Origin: an uncultured Terriglobales bacterium
Lineage (GTDB): Bacteria; Acidobacteriota; Terriglobia; Terriglobales; Acidobacteriaceae
Length of the DNA: 33,192 bases
Reading direction: 5' to 3'
Assembly: GCA_955652845.1 (NCBI GenBank)
Contig: CATPBY010000050.1
Location: forward strand, 1-33,192
Both the position numbers and the translations under genes were made by a program. The stretch's first letter is position 1; each line of letters opens with the position of its first letter. Positions 7,636-16,026 of this stretch are shown piece by piece. The notes under the pieces are model-generated. The model saw only the letters and a list, made by a program, of their open reading frames with translations. It was not told the DNA's origin and ran no database searches.

Positions 7636-8961
7636 TTATTTCCAGCTCCAATTGGGTTGGGTATTGCTTCCCGCGGATGTCAATTGCTTTTGGTTGGTGC
7701 CGTCAGCCAGCATGGTCCAAATTTGCTCGCTTCCCGAGCGGCTGGACTGAAAGATGATGTGCCTGCTGTCGGGCGACCAATAGGGAAAATCATTCCGCCC
7801 ACCATCGTGCGTGAGTTGCACCCACTGCTTGCTGGCAATATCCATGATGTAGATGTCTTGCGCACCCGGCGCTCCCGGCCCGTAGTGCCGAATCCATGAA
7901 AACACCAGGAACTGACCATTGGGCGACCATGCCGGCGAGACTGCGTATCCCTCCTCGGTAAGCCGCTGAGGGTTGGTGCCATCGGCTTCCATGGTGTAAA
8001 TCTGCGGCAACCCGGTTCGGCCGCTGACCCATGTGATCTGAGCGCCGGTTTTGCGGTTCCACGCCGGCGAGACGTCGGGACCTTTGGAGGAAGTGAGCCG
8101 CTTCAGATTGGCGCCCGATTGATCGACCACATATATCTCTGGATCGCCGCTCCGGGAGGAAGAGAACGCCAGCTTGGTGCCGTCTGCCGACCATGCCGGA
8201 GAAAGATTGGTCCCGCCAAAACGGGGAAAGCTTACCAGCCGGCCCAGTTCCATCGAGTACATCAGGATGTCCCATCCCGTCCGGGTGAGGGAACTGAAAG
8301 CGATGCGGGAACCGTCGGGCGAGACTCGCGGGGACAGTGAAATGGAGCCCACGTGGGTCACGGCGTGCTGGTTGGAGCCATCGTAATCCATGGCCCAGAT
8401 TTCCTTGCGGCCACTACGGCTGCTGACAAAATAAATCTTGCTTTCGGCTATGCCCGGAATGCCCCCGCCAAGACGAAAGATAATCTCGTCGGCGAATTTG
8501 TGGGCGATCATGCGGGCCGCATCGCTGGTGGGGGTATCGCCGTACTGTTTTCCCAGCACCTGCGGCGAAGCAACATTCTTAACGTCGTATAACCAGCCCT
8601 GCACCGTCAGATTGTTGCCGGAAACACCCAAGTTGCCGAAAGCCAGCATCGCGGCACTCGGAGGCGCAGAGCTCCAAGCTTCGAATTTCACGTCGGGCGG
8701 ACTGCCCACGGGGACAAGGGGGTAAAAACTCTTCGACACCATGTCGAAGATGCCGGCGTTGTCGAGATCATTCCACAAGGTGTCATTGAAGACTTTGAGA
8801 AGATCGGCGTTCTTCGGGTCCTGGCTGGACGCTTTGAAATCGGGTACTGCGAGGCGGACTTTTTCGACACCGAGCCCGGTGCCGGTGCGAATCCAGTCCT
8901 GAGAAAAGGCCGATGATAAGAAAATAGGTATCAGCAACAACGATTTAAGCAATCGATTCAT
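7636..8961 (-). CDS. tolB: Tol-Pal system beta-propeller protein TolB
   Basis: 441 aa from ATG 8961, which gives a good signal peptide (MNRLLKSLLLIPIFLSSAFS). GTG 8982 and ATG 8973 are alternatives. After an N-terminal domain (VRLAVPDFKASSQDPKNADLLKVFNDTLWNDLDNAGIFDMV, in pieces typical of TolB) comes a six-bladed propeller made of PD40-type repeats. Examples are SRSGRKEIWAMDYDGSN, SLSPRVSPDGSRIAFSS, LSPAWSADGTKLAFSSS and PYWSPDSRHIIFQSS. TolB is periplasmic and cycles between Pal and TolA. It lies 25 bases after the TonB/TolA-like gene. Confidence 0.93.
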   Translation of the reverse strand: MNRLLKSLLLIPIFLSSAFSQDWIRTGTGLGVEKVRLAVPDFKASSQDPKNADLLKVFNDTLWNDLDNAGIFDMVSKSFYPLVPVGSPPDVKFEAWSSAPPSAAMLAFGNLGVSGNNLTVQGWLYDVKNVASPQVLGKQYGDTPTSDAARMIAHKFADEIIFRLGGGIPGIAESKIYFVSSRSGRKEIWAMDYDGSNQHAVTHVGSISLSPRVSPDGSRIAFSSLTRTGWDILMYSMELGRLVSFPRFGGTNLSPAWSADGTKLAFSSSRSGDPEIYVVDQSGANLKRLTSSKGPDVSPAWNRKTGAQITWVSGRTGLPQIYTMEADGTNPQRLTEEGYAVSPAWSPNGQFLVFSWIRHYGPGAPGAQDIYIMDIASKQWVQLTHDGGRNDFPYWSPDSRHIIFQSSRSGSEQIWTMLADGTNQKQLTSAGSNTQPNWSWK

Positions 8962-8986
8962 GAATGGGAACATTTCCTTCACTTAA

Positions 8987-9778
8987 CTATCTTTTGTAAT
9001 CGAACCAGAACTCGACTGAAACCTTATTTCCGGAATAATCCGAGGGCAAGGGACCAAAAGTATCAATGCGCTGAATGGCCCGTACCGCCGATTGATCCAG
9101 CGAAGGTACGCCACTTGACTGTTCGACCTGCACGTTGGTAGGCCGGCCATCACGCACTACATCAAAAGTAAGATAGACCCGCGGCGCTTCCGTGATACGC
9201 CGGTCTACATCATAAGTGAGCCAGCTCTGCTGTACTTTCTGCTGGACCACACGCACATACCAGCCGTAGCGAGTGCCGAAATCGCCGCCGCCGCCGGTAA
9301 AACCGAAGCCGCCTTTTGCCTCTCCCGCGCTGAAGGTCCCGTAGGGTCCGCTTACCGGGCCGCCCTGTCCGAAGGGAACTACGTTGTTGGCTTCCACTGG
9401 CGCAGGTTGAGCCTTGGGGCGCGTCGTACTCGTTTCCTTTGGAGCTTTCTTCTTAACATCCTTATCTGGGATGGGAATTGCTTCCGGTTCCTTCTGTTTC
9501 TCTTCAACCTTAGGCAAAGATTGGGTAAGGCCCTTGGACTCGTTCGCGAGAACGTTCTGAGTTTGCACCGGAGCGGAGGGAAGAGGAACGGTATTGACCA
9601 GCGTTACCCCAATAGCATCTCCGCCGCCTCCGGCCCCCCATCCGGAGCCGCGATTGGACGGCACGACCACAGCATAGAGCAGTATGGAACCTGCAACCAC
9701 GATGTGAAGTCCAGCCGACCAGGCCAGGTTACGGCCCCAACGTTCGTGCTCAAAGAAAATTTCAGCGCTGGCTGCCAT
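8987..9778 (-). CDS. TonB/TolA-like energy-transducing protein
   Basis: 263 aa. One N-terminal membrane segment (LAWSAGLHIVVAGSILLYAVVV, about residues 17-38), then a Gly-rich and Pro/Lys-rich periplasmic spacer (KVEEKQKEPEAIPIPDKD, KKKAPKETSTTRPKAQ), then a TonB/TolA C-terminal domain in the last ~85 residues (VYLTFDVVRDGRPTNVQVEQSSGVPSLDQSAVRAI, split here as family motifs). By position between tolR and tolB it should fill the TolA role. It is shorter than enterobacterial TolA and has no long helical domain. ATG 9778 overlaps the tolR end by 17 bases, and there is no clear ribosome binding site, so translation is probably coupled. Confidence 0.85.
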   Translation of the reverse strand: MAASAEIFFEHERWGRNLAWSAGLHIVVAGSILLYAVVVPSNRGSGWGAGGGGDAIGVTLVNTVPLPSAPVQTQNVLANESKGLTQSLPKVEEKQKEPEAIPIPDKDVKKKAPKETSTTRPKAQPAPVEANNVVPFGQGGPVSGPYGTFSAGEAKGGFGFTGGGGDFGTRYGWYVRVVQQKVQQSWLTYDVDRRITEAPRVYLTFDVVRDGRPTNVQVEQSSGVPSLDQSAVRAIQRIDTFGPLPSDYSGNKVSVEFWFDYKR

Positions 9779-10190
9779 GAGTGTCAAGCGGCTGCGTCAC
9801 GATGCTCACGTTGCTGATGCCCGATTGTTTCACCGCATCCATCACTGTGGCGAACGCTCCGAACGGAACGTTCTCATCGGCCCGGACAAAGATGGACTGA
9901 TGGCTCGGGTCCCGGATTTTTTGTCGCAGCTTGTCTCCGATCTCATTGATGTTAATTGCGTCGTTTCCCAGGAAGACGCGTTGCGTCTTGTCAATGCTGA
10001 TCACAACGCGCTCTTCGGTGATTTCCTTTACGGTTCTAGTTTTGGGTACGCTCACTTCGATTCCAGACTGCAGCACCGGAGCGGTCACCATGAAGATGAT
10101 CAACAGCACCAGAACCACGTCGACCAGAGGAGTTATGTTGATATCGGAAAGAGAAGTCTGGGTACGTCCGTTCGAAGCCGTAAAGGCCAT
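9762..10190 (-). CDS. tolR: Proton-channel subunit TolR (ExbD family)
   Basis: 142 aa. The N-terminus SLSDINITPLVDVVLVLLII carries the single membrane helix with the conserved proton-path Asp of the ExbD/TolR family, followed by FMVTAPVLQSGIEVSVP and a small periplasmic domain. It pairs with TolQ to form the pmf-driven motor for the TolA-like protein. ATG 10190 overlaps the tolQ stop by one base (TAATG), indicating translational coupling. Confidence 0.93.
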   Translation of the reverse strand: MAFTASNGRTQTSLSDINITPLVDVVLVLLIIFMVTAPVLQSGIEVSVPKTRTVKEITEERVVISIDKTQRVFLGNDAININEIGDKLRQKIRDPSHQSIFVRADENVPFGAFATVMDAVKQSGISNVSIVTQPLDTHGSQR

Positions 10191-10918
10191 TAGCGTCGCA
10201 CCTCGGGAACTTCGGCCGCGCGATAAGCCGGTTGAACCTGATTGCGCTCGACCGCATTCAGCATTTCGAGAGCAAAGTCATCGCCGCGGGCAGCGAACTC
10301 CCGGATCGATCCGCCAATCAGGTTATACGCTATGACCGCGGGAATGGCCGCGGCAAGGCCGGCCGCCGTGGTAATCAACGCTTCCGAGATGCCTGGCGCC
10401 ACCGCGCGTAAAGTGGCTGCGCCCGCGGTCCCCAGACCGTGAAAGGCATCAATAATGCCCCAAACCGTGCCGAACAGGCCGACAAACGGCGTAACTGCGC
10501 CGGTGATCGCCAGCCACGGCAGGTTGCGTTCCAAACGCGTCAACTCCTCGGAGTTGGCAATCTGCATGGCGCGCTGGATAGCGGTCGTATTCCGGGCAAC
10601 CCCTGTCGAAACTGCACCCTGGCGGCGGAGTTCCTCAAACCCGCCTTCAAACACCCCAACCAGCGGGCTGGGGCGGAATTGCTCGGCCACGGCGGCCACG
10701 TCTTGCAGACGCTGAGCCTTGCGAAAGGCGCGCACAAAACGGCCGCTCTGCACCCGGGCACGCTGCAGCACACTCCATTTGGAAAGAATGATGGCCCACG
10801 AAATCAGGCTGAACAAAAGAAGAAGCAGCAGGACGACCTTGGCGACCGGGCCAGTTTCGCCCAGTAAGTCGAGAATCTCACCGCCGACCACCGCTGAGGG
10901 GAGTAAATACAGATGCAT
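10190..10918 (-). CDS. tolQ: Proton-channel subunit TolQ (MotA/TolQ/ExbB family)
   Basis: 242 aa. Three membrane segments are visible: VVLLLLLLFSLISWAIIL near residues 28-45, and two after LERNLPWLAITGAVTPFVGLFGTVWGIIDAF, including ALITTAAGLAAAIPAVIAYNLIGG. The last two contain the family's conserved TVWGI and TTAAGL blocks. The frame is open to 10993, but ATG 10918 is preferred because the TATAAT at 10943-10948 would fall inside any longer gene, and 242 aa matches the usual TolQ size. It is the first gene of the operon tolQ-tolR-TonB/TolA-tolB-pal-cpoB. Confidence 0.92.
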   Translation of the reverse strand: MHLYLLPSAVVGGEILDLLGETGPVAKVVLLLLLLFSLISWAIILSKWSVLQRARVQSGRFVRAFRKAQRLQDVAAVAEQFRPSPLVGVFEGGFEELRRQGAVSTGVARNTTAIQRAMQIANSEELTRLERNLPWLAITGAVTPFVGLFGTVWGIIDAFHGLGTAGAATLRAVAPGISEALITTAAGLAAAIPAVIAYNLIGGSIREFAARGDDFALEMLNAVERNQVQPAYRAAEVPEVRR

Positions 10919-10942
10919 TGTTTTTAGGAGAACACCAACCTG

Positions 10943-10948
10943 ATTATA
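10943..10948 (-). promoter_or_regulatory. -10 box for the Tol-Pal operon
   Basis: Read on the minus strand this is a perfect TATAAT, 24 bases before the tolQ ATG. With 17 bases spacing the -35 is GAAACA (3 of 6 matching). A TTGACC touches the -10 directly and so cannot be its -35. Confidence 0.45.
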
Positions 10949-11055
10949 GGTCAAGGGTGCGGGCCTGTTTCGCGGATGAATCGCATCCATCAACAGCAGA
11001 TCGGAGAAAAGCTTACTGATCGCGCATTGATAAGGGAAAATTGGGAGGTTCTTTC

Positions 11056-11130
11056 ATGCTATTCTGCGCACAACTTCTCCATCCCAACTCTGCGGTCCAG
11101 GACGGCCGTGCTCGTCGAACTGCGGCTTGA
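11056..11130 (+). CDS. Possible 24-codon leader ORF overlapping the recN start
   Basis: ATG 11056 has a strong ribosome binding site, GGGAGG at 11043-11048, with seven bases spacing. The frame ends at TGA 11128-11130 after 24 codons (start MLFCAQLLHPNS), overlapping the recN GTG at 11108 in another frame. The peptide itself resembles nothing I know. It may act as a leader that couples translation to recN, or the ribosome binding site may be fortuitous. Confidence 0.3.
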   Translation: MLFCAQLLHPNSAVQDGRARRTAA

Positions 11131-12823
11131 AAACTACGTTGTGATCGACCACCTGGAGGTGGAGTTCGCCTCCGGATTGAATCTGCTGACCGGTGAGACT
11201 GGCGCGGGAAAATCCATCCTGATCGACGCTCTGGCTCTCCTTCTCGGCGACAAGGCCTCCGCGGAAGTAATTCGCGCGGGAGCCGAGCGAGCCATGATCT
11301 CGGCGGTCTTCGAAGCCGAGGCTGGCGCATCTGAAAGAAAGATCGCTCAAGTTCTGGAAGCCAATGGCATCGACTTGGAAGCCAACTCCATTATTTTGCG
11401 CCGCGAAATTGCAACTGGCGGCAAAGGCCGGGTTTTCGTAAACAACCAGCCAGCTACTGTGGCAGTGTTGCGTCAACTTGCGCCATATCTGGCGACCATC
11501 CATGCCCAGAACGCATCGCTCCTTTCTTTCGATGCGGCCGCACGTCTCAACCTGCTCGACGCCTTTGCGGGAAATGAAGTTGGCGGGACCACCGAGGCGT
11601 TTCTTCAGTGGAAAACGGTAGCGAATCGAATCGAAGAGTTGCAGCACAATGAACAGGACCGCCTGCGCTTGCTGGATCTGTGGACCTTCCAGAAGAATGA
11701 AATCGAGCAGCTCAAGCTGCAGCCCGGTGAAGATCACCACCTGGAAACACAAAAGCGCGTGTTGGCAAATGCAGAGAAGATTTACAGCTCCGCAATGAAC
11801 GCCTTCGACTTGCTTTACGAAGGCAACGCTTCCACCTCTGCATCATTGCGCCTGGCGCAAAAGCATATCGAAGAACTCGCCCGCTATGAGCCGAAGTTCC
11901 AGGATGCTTATTCGGCGCTCGAGACGGTTCGTATTAGCGTGGAGGATGTCGGCGCCAGTCTGCGCGATTATGCCGGCGGCATCGAAGCGTCGCCTGAGCG
12001 CCTGGCGGAGGTGGAGGATCGCCTGGCGGCCATCGACCGGCTCAAGCGCAAGTACGGTCCCACGCTGGGCGATGTAATTGGCCATAATGAAGAAGTGACC
12101 CGCAAGCTTTCCGAGATGGAAAATAAAGACGAAATTCTCCGCCGGCTGCATGCAGAGCTGGCGCAAGCCGCGGAAGGGTATCAGCGAGCGGCTCGTATGC
12201 TTTCGAAAAAGCGTTACGAGGCCGCGCGCAAATTGGAAAAATTAGTCGAAGCTGAAATCAACGATCTGGCGATGACTTCCAAGTTCAGCGTTGAAGTCAG
12301 TGGCAGTGATGAAGTAGGGAACTGGACGCCCTCGGGCTTCGACCAGGCGGTGTATATGATTTCCACCAATCCCGGCGAACCGCTGCGGCCACTGGAACAG
12401 ATCGCGTCCGGCGGGGAGTTGTCGCGGGTCATGCTGGCGCTGAAAGGCACCGTGGCGCGGGCGACCGCGAAGTCGCCAGCCAGATCGGCTGACGGTCGAG
12501 CATGCTCCGCCCAGCGCACCCTGATCTTCGACGAGATCGACACCGGAATCGGCGGGCGGGCGGCGGAAGCGGTAGGCAAAAAGTTAAAAAGCCTGTCCAG
12601 CGCTGACCAGGTAATTTGCGTGACCCATCTTCCGCAGATCGCCACCTTCGCTGACCATCACTATCTCATCGAAAAGAAGAACGCCGGCGGCCGCATGCGA
12701 ACTACAATTCGTCCAATCACTGGCCAGGAACGCACAGAGGAAATTGCTCGCATGCTTAGCGGCGCCAGGCTGACAGATACTTCGCGCAAGCATGCGGAGC
12801 AGATGCTGAAAACCAACGCGTAA
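11108..12823 (+). CDS. recN: DNA repair ATPase RecN
   Basis: 571 aa from GTG 11108, which gives the canonical RecN opening VLVELRLENYVVIDHLEV. CCAGGA stands about eight bases upstream. It is an SMC-like ATPase in double-strand break repair. Walker A is GETGAGKS (29-36), the ABC signature IASGGELSR (432-440), Walker B LIFDE (472-476), and the switch region VICVTHLPQIA follows. The middle ~250 residues are coiled coil. About 15 residues (TAKSPARSADGRACSAQ) are inserted between the signature helix and Walker B compared with E. coli and Bacillus RecN. The frame stays open upstream to 10976, but this would give a non-conserved extension. It is divergent from tolQ. Confidence 0.93.
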   Translation: MLVELRLENYVVIDHLEVEFASGLNLLTGETGAGKSILIDALALLLGDKASAEVIRAGAERAMISAVFEAEAGASERKIAQVLEANGIDLEANSIILRREIATGGKGRVFVNNQPATVAVLRQLAPYLATIHAQNASLLSFDAAARLNLLDAFAGNEVGGTTEAFLQWKTVANRIEELQHNEQDRLRLLDLWTFQKNEIEQLKLQPGEDHHLETQKRVLANAEKIYSSAMNAFDLLYEGNASTSASLRLAQKHIEELARYEPKFQDAYSALETVRISVEDVGASLRDYAGGIEASPERLAEVEDRLAAIDRLKRKYGPTLGDVIGHNEEVTRKLSEMENKDEILRRLHAELAQAAEGYQRAARMLSKKRYEAARKLEKLVEAEINDLAMTSKFSVEVSGSDEVGNWTPSGFDQAVYMISTNPGEPLRPLEQIASGGELSRVMLALKGTVARATAKSPARSADGRACSAQRTLIFDEIDTGIGGRAAEAVGKKLKSLSSADQVICVTHLPQIATFADHHYLIEKKNAGGRMRTTIRPITGQERTEEIARMLSGARLTDTSRKHAEQMLKTNA

Positions 12824-13048
12824 AGCTCGGATAAGACATTGAGACCTGTTCCTGCAACCGTTGCAACTGGTCATCTGCGCCGGGGACGCCCCCGCCTCGC
12901 CTTGGCTGATGGTCCATTCACAGCCAAAATATCCCCAATCGATGCTAATCCTAGCCGTTTCTACGGCTTACGTTGACCTGGTGCGTACTTTTTAGATACC
13001 CTAGTTGTCAACACCCAACAGGAAACGTGTACCCTAGAAAGTAGACTC

Positions 13049-14041
13049 ATGCTAAGTAAAGACAGTCACCCCGCCGAACAGAAAACCTTGCTGTTATTGA
13101 AGCCTCGGGGCTTTTGCGCGGGCGTGGTGCGGGCCATTGACATTGTCCGCATCGCCCTGGAGGCCTTTGGGCCCCCGATCTATGTACGCAAGGAGATCGT
13201 TCACAACCGTTTCGTAGTTGAGGAATTGCAAGGCAAAGGCGCAATTTTCGTGGACAGCGTGGAAGAAGTCCCAAATGGGGAGCGGGTGATCTACAGTGCT
13301 CACGGTGTTTCACCGGAAGTGCGGGACGCCAGCCAGCATCGAGGATTACGGGTGATTGACGCTACCTGTCCCCTGGTCACAAAAGTTCATGTTGAGGCGG
13401 TAAAGTTCGCCAAGGAAGGTTATTCGCTGATCCTGATCGGGCACCGCGACCACGACGAAGTGATCGGAACGCTGGGCGAGGCACCGGTCGTCACACAGGT
13501 AGTGGGGTCGCCCGAGCAGGTAGAATCTTTGACCGTTGCGAATCCTGACCGCGTGGCCTACCTGACGCAGACGACTTTGAGTCTGGACGAAACCAAAGAC
13601 ATCATCGCGGCGTTGCGGCAGCGTTTTCCCAACATCAAGGGGCCGGCAGCGCAGGATATCTGCTATGCCACGGAAAACCGGCAGGTCGCGGTAAAACAAG
13701 TGGCTTCAGACGCAGATCTCCTGCTGGTCGTTGGATCGGATAACAGTTCCAATTCCAACCGTCTGGTCGAAGTAGCCCGAAATTTGGGCACGGGTTCACA
13801 TCTGATCGACAGCTTCCGCAATATCCAGGCGGAGTGGCTTGAGGGCGTGAAGACTATCGCTTTGACGGCGGGCGCTTCCGCGCCGGAATGTCTGGTGGAA
13901 GAAGTAGTAGAGTTTCTGGGTACCAGAGGCTTCAACAATGTGAAGGAAGTCGAAGTAATGCCTGAGAACGTGCGGTTTGGTCTGCCTCCGGAGATTGTGG
14001 AAGCTATTGCCAGCGCGCCCACCGGGGCAGTCGCGGAGTAA
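13049..14041 (+). CDS. ispH: 4-hydroxy-3-methylbut-2-enyl diphosphate reductase
   Basis: 330 aa. IspH is the last enzyme of the MEP pathway; it reduces HMBPP to IPP and DMAPP with a 4Fe-4S cluster. The three cluster cysteines are C23 (GFCAGVVRAI), C107 (DATCPLVTK) and C205 (QDICYATENRQ). Other family blocks are IGHRDHDEVIGT, TQTTLS, GSDNSSNSNRL and TAGASAPE. It starts at ATG 13049 after a 225-base gap behind recN and lies only eight bases before shc. It therefore heads the hopanoid operon and would supply its C5 precursors. Confidence 0.96.
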   Translation: MLSKDSHPAEQKTLLLLKPRGFCAGVVRAIDIVRIALEAFGPPIYVRKEIVHNRFVVEELQGKGAIFVDSVEEVPNGERVIYSAHGVSPEVRDASQHRGLRVIDATCPLVTKVHVEAVKFAKEGYSLILIGHRDHDEVIGTLGEAPVVTQVVGSPEQVESLTVANPDRVAYLTQTTLSLDETKDIIAALRQRFPNIKGPAAQDICYATENRQVAVKQVASDADLLLVVGSDNSSNSNRLVEVARNLGTGSHLIDSFRNIQAEWLEGVKTIALTAGASAPECLVEEVVEFLGTRGFNNVKEVEVMPENVRFGLPPEIVEAIASAPTGAVAE

Positions 14042-14049
14042 ATCAGGGT

Positions 14050-16020
14050 ATGGAAGAGAGCTCCCCCACCCATTCGGCATCGGCGTTGCCGCCAATGCGT
14101 TTCGGGAAAATCGACGATCTGGCCAGCCGGGTAGCGGCGGCGGTTGACGGCGCCCGCAACTACCTGTTCGGCGGCCAGCACGAAGAAGGCTACTGGTGCG
14201 GCGAACTGGAAGCCGATACTTCGCTTGAATCGGATTACATCGTCCTGCACACACTGCTGGGCACCGGCAACTTGGAACGCTTCCAGAGAGCGGCGCGTTA
14301 CATCCTTCAACATCAGAATGAGGATGGCGGATGGAGTATTTATGCCGGCGGCCCATCGAATATCAGTGTCTCGGTCAAAGCATATTTCGGATTGAAGCTC
14401 GCCGGATATCCGGCGGACCATCCGGCCCTGCTTCGCGCCCGCCAAAAGATTCTGGCAATGGGCGGCGTCACCGAAGTCAATACTTTTACCAAGATATACC
14501 TTTGTTTCTTTGGGCAATATGACTATGACGCGGTCCCGGCCATTCCGCCGGAAATCGTCCTGTTCCCCAACTGGTTCTGGTTCAATATCTACGAAATTTC
14601 GTCATGGTCGCGGGCAATCCTGGTGCCACTGTCAATCGCCTACGCCAAGAAGCCATTCAAGAAGATTCCGGATGAGATGGGCGTGGACGAGTTATTCGTG
14701 GGCGGTCGAGACAAGTCCCGCATGCACTTGCACTGGTCGAAGAAGCTGTTCTCCTGGCGCAATTTTTTCCTATTGCTGGACCGCTTGACTCACTGGTTTG
14801 AGCGCGTCCATATCCGGCCGTTGCGTTCGATCGCGCTGAAAAACGCGGAGAAGTGGATGCTGGAGCGTTTCGAAATGAGTGATGGATTGGGGGCCATTTA
14901 TCCCGCCATGATGAACGCCATCATTGCGCTTCGGTGTCTCGGATATTCGGTGGACGATCCGCAGTTCATCCGCGCCATGGATGAGTTCGAGAAGCTGGGC
15001 ATCGAAGAAGGCGAAACGTTCCGCATGCAACCCTGCACATCGCCGGTGTGGGACGCCGCCTACGCGCTCTTTGCTCTGGGTCACAGCGGCGTGCCGGCGA
15101 ACGATGCGCGCCTGGTCAAGTGCGCCGATTGGATTCTGCAGAAGCAGGTCCGGAATATCGGTGATTGGAAGGTAAAAAATCCCGGAGGCCAGCCCGGCGG
15201 ATGGTATTTCGAATTCAACAACGAGTTTTATCCTGACGTGGACGACAGCGCCATGGTTTGCCTGGCGTTGAGCCAGGTGGAGCATCCTAACGGGCGTTAC
15301 CAGCGCGAATCGGTGCAGCGTGCGATTGATTGGATTCTTTCGATGCAGTGCCGCAACGGAGGCTGGGCTTCGTTCGACAAAGACAATGACCGCATGGTGT
15401 TTCAACACATCCCATTCGCAGACCATAACGCCATGCTCGATCCCGCGACGGTTGACATCACTGGCCGCATTCTGGAGATGCTCGCGACCTACGGTTACGA
15501 CCGGAATCATCCGGCGGTGAAGAAGGCGATAAAGTTTATCCGCGATGAGCAGGAACCCGATGGCTCTTGGTTTGGACGCTGGGGCGTGAACTATATTTAC
15601 GGCACCATGCTGGTGTTGCGCGGTCTTGAGGCGATGGGCGTAGATCATCACGAACCTTACGTGCAGCAGGCGGCGGAATGGCTGCGCATGATGCAGAATC
15701 CCGATGGCGGCTGGGGAGAGACGTGCGGGTCATATGACGATCCTAATACCAGGGGTGTGGGCCCAAGCACCCCATCACAGACCGCCTGGGCGGTGATGGG
15801 GCTGCTGGCTGCGAACGACACGCGAAGCGATTGTGTGGTTCGAGGCATCGCCTATCTGCTGAGATCACAGAAAAAAGATGGATCGTGGGACGAGCCCTGT
15901 TACACCGGCACGGGTTTTCCCCGCGTGTTCTATCTCAAATATCACCTGTACTGCCAATATTTCCCGCTGATCGCGCTGACCACCTGCAAGAAAGTCATGG
16001 CGGAGAAAACCAGCGATTAG
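14050..16020 (+). CDS. shc: Squalene-hopene cyclase
   Basis: 656 aa, full length for the family (about 630-720). It cyclises squalene to hopene and hopanol at the membrane. The acid motif is D396-V-D-D399 followed by SA, where the usual text is DXDDTA. Several QW repeats are visible: QNEDGGWSIY, QCRNGGWASFDKDNDR, DGSWFGRWGVNYIYGT, NPDGGWGETCGSYDDP and KKDGSWDEPCYTGTGFP. The C-terminal FPRVFYLKYHLYCQYFPL is typical of bacterial SHC. It lies eight bases after ispH and six before hpnA, in the same operon. Confidence 0.97.
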   Translation: MEESSPTHSASALPPMRFGKIDDLASRVAAAVDGARNYLFGGQHEEGYWCGELEADTSLESDYIVLHTLLGTGNLERFQRAARYILQHQNEDGGWSIYAGGPSNISVSVKAYFGLKLAGYPADHPALLRARQKILAMGGVTEVNTFTKIYLCFFGQYDYDAVPAIPPEIVLFPNWFWFNIYEISSWSRAILVPLSIAYAKKPFKKIPDEMGVDELFVGGRDKSRMHLHWSKKLFSWRNFFLLLDRLTHWFERVHIRPLRSIALKNAEKWMLERFEMSDGLGAIYPAMMNAIIALRCLGYSVDDPQFIRAMDEFEKLGIEEGETFRMQPCTSPVWDAAYALFALGHSGVPANDARLVKCADWILQKQVRNIGDWKVKNPGGQPGGWYFEFNNEFYPDVDDSAMVCLALSQVEHPNGRYQRESVQRAIDWILSMQCRNGGWASFDKDNDRMVFQHIPFADHNAMLDPATVDITGRILEMLATYGYDRNHPAVKKAIKFIRDEQEPDGSWFGRWGVNYIYGTMLVLRGLEAMGVDHHEPYVQQAAEWLRMMQNPDGGWGETCGSYDDPNTRGVGPSTPSQTAWAVMGLLAANDTRSDCVVRGIAYLLRSQKKDGSWDEPCYTGTGFPRVFYLKYHLYCQYFPLIALTTCKKVMAEKTSD

Positions 16021-16026
16021 CATTGC

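Noticed and set aside
12884..12901. GC-rich CGGGG/CCCCG hairpin after recN, possible terminator
   Set aside because: No T run follows, and the stem is short and imperfect.
12973..13000. TTGACC followed by GATACC at 16 bases, a possible promoter for the ispH-hopanoid operon
   Set aside because: The -10 box matches only three of six bases and other registers are equally poor. A promoter is expected in this 225-base gap, but I cannot place it.
14770..15651. Long 293-codon minus-strand open frame inside shc
   Set aside because: Antisense shadow of shc, rich in His and Arg as expected from the complement of a conserved GC-rich gene.
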